Positions 5,880 to 6,974 of a stretch of DNA of 6,974 bases are shown piece by piece. The stretch lies in contig CAJZFM010000113.1 in assembly GCA_915070235.1 (NCBI GenBank), positions 1 through 6,974 of the forward strand. Direction: 5' to 3'. The notes below the pieces were generated by a model that saw nothing but the letters and a program-made list of their open reading frames with translations, did no database searches and had not been told where the DNA came from. A program made the position numbers and the translations under genes. Numbering within the stretch: the first letter of the stretch is position 1; each line of letters begins with the position of its first letter. Source of the stretch: an uncultured Capnocytophaga sp. (lineage in GTDB: Bacteria > Bacteroidota > Bacteroidia > Flavobacteriales > Flavobacteriaceae).

Positions 5880-6347
5880 TTAATGGTCGTGCATACTGCC
5901 TTGTTCCTCGTGAGCAGGGTGCTGGTGTGCTTGGAACTTAGCCTGGATTCCTTGCCAATCATATAGGTCGCCACCCTTTTCAGCTTGGATTTTCTGGGCA
6001 TCTTCTCTTGAGGCAAAGGCAGCCAAGTGGGCACCCATAGGGCTTTGTATCTCTTTGGAAACAAGGTAAGTAGCCTTGGTAGCGTCAATCAAGGTGTTTT
6101 CGTGTAGGTAGTCACACACAAGGTATAGGGATACTTTGTCCTCTTGGGGAGCTTGGAGCATACACTCTATAGCATCGTACTTGAAGGCTTTGGACTTTTG
6201 GGTAACCACCTCGGAAGCGAACTGAGGGCTTACGATAGTCATCTTGCAAAAGGAACATTCTTCCTTGCCATAGTCAATAGGCTCGGCCTTGGGAGCACAA
6301 GCAATCATAAGGAAAGCAAGGCTCAAGAATAGGAATATCTTTTTCAT
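5880..6347 (-). CDS. nosL: NosL, outer- or inner-membrane-anchored copper-binding lipoprotein
   Basis: NosL binds Cu(I) and delivers it to the NosDFY complex for NosZ assembly. The 155 residues begin with a lipoprotein signal peptide and lipobox LMIAC, with the lipidated Cys at residue 17. The family copper-site motif CSFCKM is at residues 31-36, and the conserved SPMGAHLAAF segment at 102-111. The C-terminus is histidine-rich (HQHPAHEEQGSMHDH, five His in 15 residues), which may add metal-binding capacity; this tail is not part of the core family. The residues after the lipid Cys (APKAEP) do not resemble the acidic surface-export signal known for Capnocytophaga lipoproteins, so a periplasm-facing location is more likely. 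It appears to start the tightly packed nosLDFY block, 21 bp ahead of nosD. Confidence 0.95.
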   Translation of the reverse strand: MKKIFLFLSLAFLMIACAPKAEPIDYGKEECSFCKMTIVSPQFASEVVTQKSKAFKYDAIECMLQAPQEDKVSLYLVCDYLHENTLIDATKATYLVSKEIQSPMGAHLAAFASREDAQKIQAEKGGDLYDWQGIQAKFQAHQHPAHEEQGSMHDH

Positions 6348-6397
6348 GTCTGATAATTAATTAAGTATAATATATTGTAAATCAAGTGATTAAAAAG

Positions 6398-6448
6398 TAA
6401 AAAATCATCTTAGCTTAGAAGGGAAGCCCTGAAGCCAAGATGATTTTT
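6398..6448 (-). terminator. Strong hairpin terminator after the membrane protein gene, ahead of nosL
   Basis: A perfect 12-bp outer stem (AAAAATCATCTT, 6400-6411, with AAGATGATTTTT, 6437-6448) encloses two further paired blocks, GCTT/AAGC and AGGG/CCCT, separated by small internal loops. Read on the - strand it begins 11 bases after the stop codon of the gene at 6460 and ends in a T-run (TTTTTTA...). The A-rich side also gives a T-run on the + strand, so it could act in both directions, although no + strand gene approaches it. The remaining gap up to nosL (6348-6397) is very AT-rich; no convincing TTG/TAnnTTTG promoter pair was found there. Confidence 0.85.
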
Positions 6449-6459
6449 CTTTAGAATGA

Positions 6460-6974
6460 TTATGCTGCACACTTATTGCATTTGTTACATTTTTTAGCAA
6501 CAAAGAAAGCAACCAAGGCAAGCACAGCCGCCAAAACCATAGCATAAGTACCTCCTGCAGGGTAGGATTCGGCATAGAAGTTCAGTAGCTCCTTACCTCC
6601 GAAGAAAGGAGGTTGGTAGGCCATATTAGGGATTTTGATCTGAGCGGTGTCGCTTAGGTTGTGTCCATAGTCATATTCCCACTTATAGAAGTCATACATA
6701 CCCAATGCACCAGCTACTCCCATAAGGGCAGCCCAAACGAAATAGAGGATTTTTTTGCCAGCAAAGGCAAAGAGCAAGCCAAGGACAAGCATACCACCGA
6801 TGATCCAAGGGAAGTACTTGAACTCCCAAAAGTCTTCCGCATGGATGTGCTTCATTCCTATGTAGTGGTTGAGAAGGTTCACATTCTCAATTGTGTGTAT
6901 GGAAAGTTCGTCCTCTGGAGCAGAGAAGCTGCTCTTTCCATTAATGTCGTTGATCCAGATATACATATTGATAC
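6460..6974 (-). CDS. nos-cluster-associated integral membrane protein, N-terminus cut by the window edge
   Basis: This is a predicted inner-membrane protein of unknown function that resembles a conserved hypothetical family found next to nosL in Bacteroidota nos clusters. The frame stays open past the ATG at 6966 to the window edge (preceding codons encode Ile-Asn, with no ribosome-binding signal), so that Met is probably internal and an N-terminal membrane segment is likely missing. Counting from it, three membrane segments are visible (about 53-70, 72-91 and 139-157). A soluble segment with NHYIGMKHIHAEDFWEFKYF (33-52) precedes the first; its His and Met residues could bind copper. A loop with YDFYKWEYDYGHNL (91-104) and MAYQPPFFGGKELLNF (115-130) follows the second. 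The protein ends in KKCNKCNKCAA, a CxxCxxC tail. A role in NosZ maturation or electron supply is inferred from position only. A terminator follows. Confidence 0.85.
   Translation of the reverse strand, partial: INMYIWINDINGKSSFSAPEDELSIHTIENVNLLNHYIGMKHIHAEDFWEFKYFPWIIGGMLVLGLLFAFAGKKILYFVWAALMGVAGALGMYDFYKWEYDYGHNLSDTAQIKIPNMAYQPPFFGGKELLNFYAESYPAGGTYAMVLAAVLALVAFFVAKKCNKCNKCAA

Noticed and set aside
6362..6385. Possible nosL promoter (TTG with TATACTTA on the - strand)
   Set aside because: The spacing of 13 bp is too short and the -7 box deviates from TAnnTTTG, so it was not annotated.
6964..6966. ATG at 6966 as the true start of the membrane protein
   Set aside because: Upstream codons remain open to the window edge and there is no start context; an N-terminal membrane segment is expected beyond the edge.

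Overview
The window looks like a chromosomal segment of a Bacteroidota bacterium, most likely Flavobacteriia. The evidence is the short Bacteroidota-type exopolyphosphatase, the nos accessory genes in the order nosL-nosD-nosF-nosY, TAnnTTTG-type -7 promoter boxes, starts without clear Shine-Dalgarno sequences, and Bacteroidota-style protein sequences. A Capnocytophaga-like organism is possible, but the window alone cannot prove the genus.

Left part, + strand. The 3' part of hemB (5-aminolevulinate dehydratase, haem synthesis) runs in from the left edge and ends at a textbook rho-independent terminator. A promoter region with two abutting TAnnTTTG boxes follows, then a complete Ppx/GppA phosphatase gene. 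This gene converges on an oxyR-like peroxide regulator on the - strand. The whole gap between the two stop codons is a 7-bp tandem repeat array (NNNTCAG units, then the same units inverted).

Right part, - strand, transcribed right to left. It holds a 5'-truncated membrane protein gene with a CxxCxxC tail, then nosL (copper-binding lipoprotein), nosD (periplasmic beta-helix protein), nosF (ABC ATPase) and nosY (ABC permease). The last four are tightly packed and form the maturation system that supplies the copper-sulfur centre of nitrous oxide reductase. The catalytic gene nosZ is not in the window and would be expected beyond the right edge. A strong terminator hairpin separates the membrane protein gene from nosL. 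After nosY comes a second heptamer array (TTTTGAG/TTGTAAG units, then inverted), which precedes oxyR on the same strand.

The most unusual structure is the pair of heptamer arrays. They have different unit sequences but the same design: 7-bp period, direct units followed by inverted units, able to fold into a long hairpin, followed by a T-tract, and fused to a TAG stop codon. All three genes that abut an array end in TAG, while the other five end in TAA. Together the genes suggest haem supply, polyphosphate or ppGpp metabolism, peroxide sensing and anaerobic N2O respiration. This is an ordinary gene set with unusual punctuation between genes.
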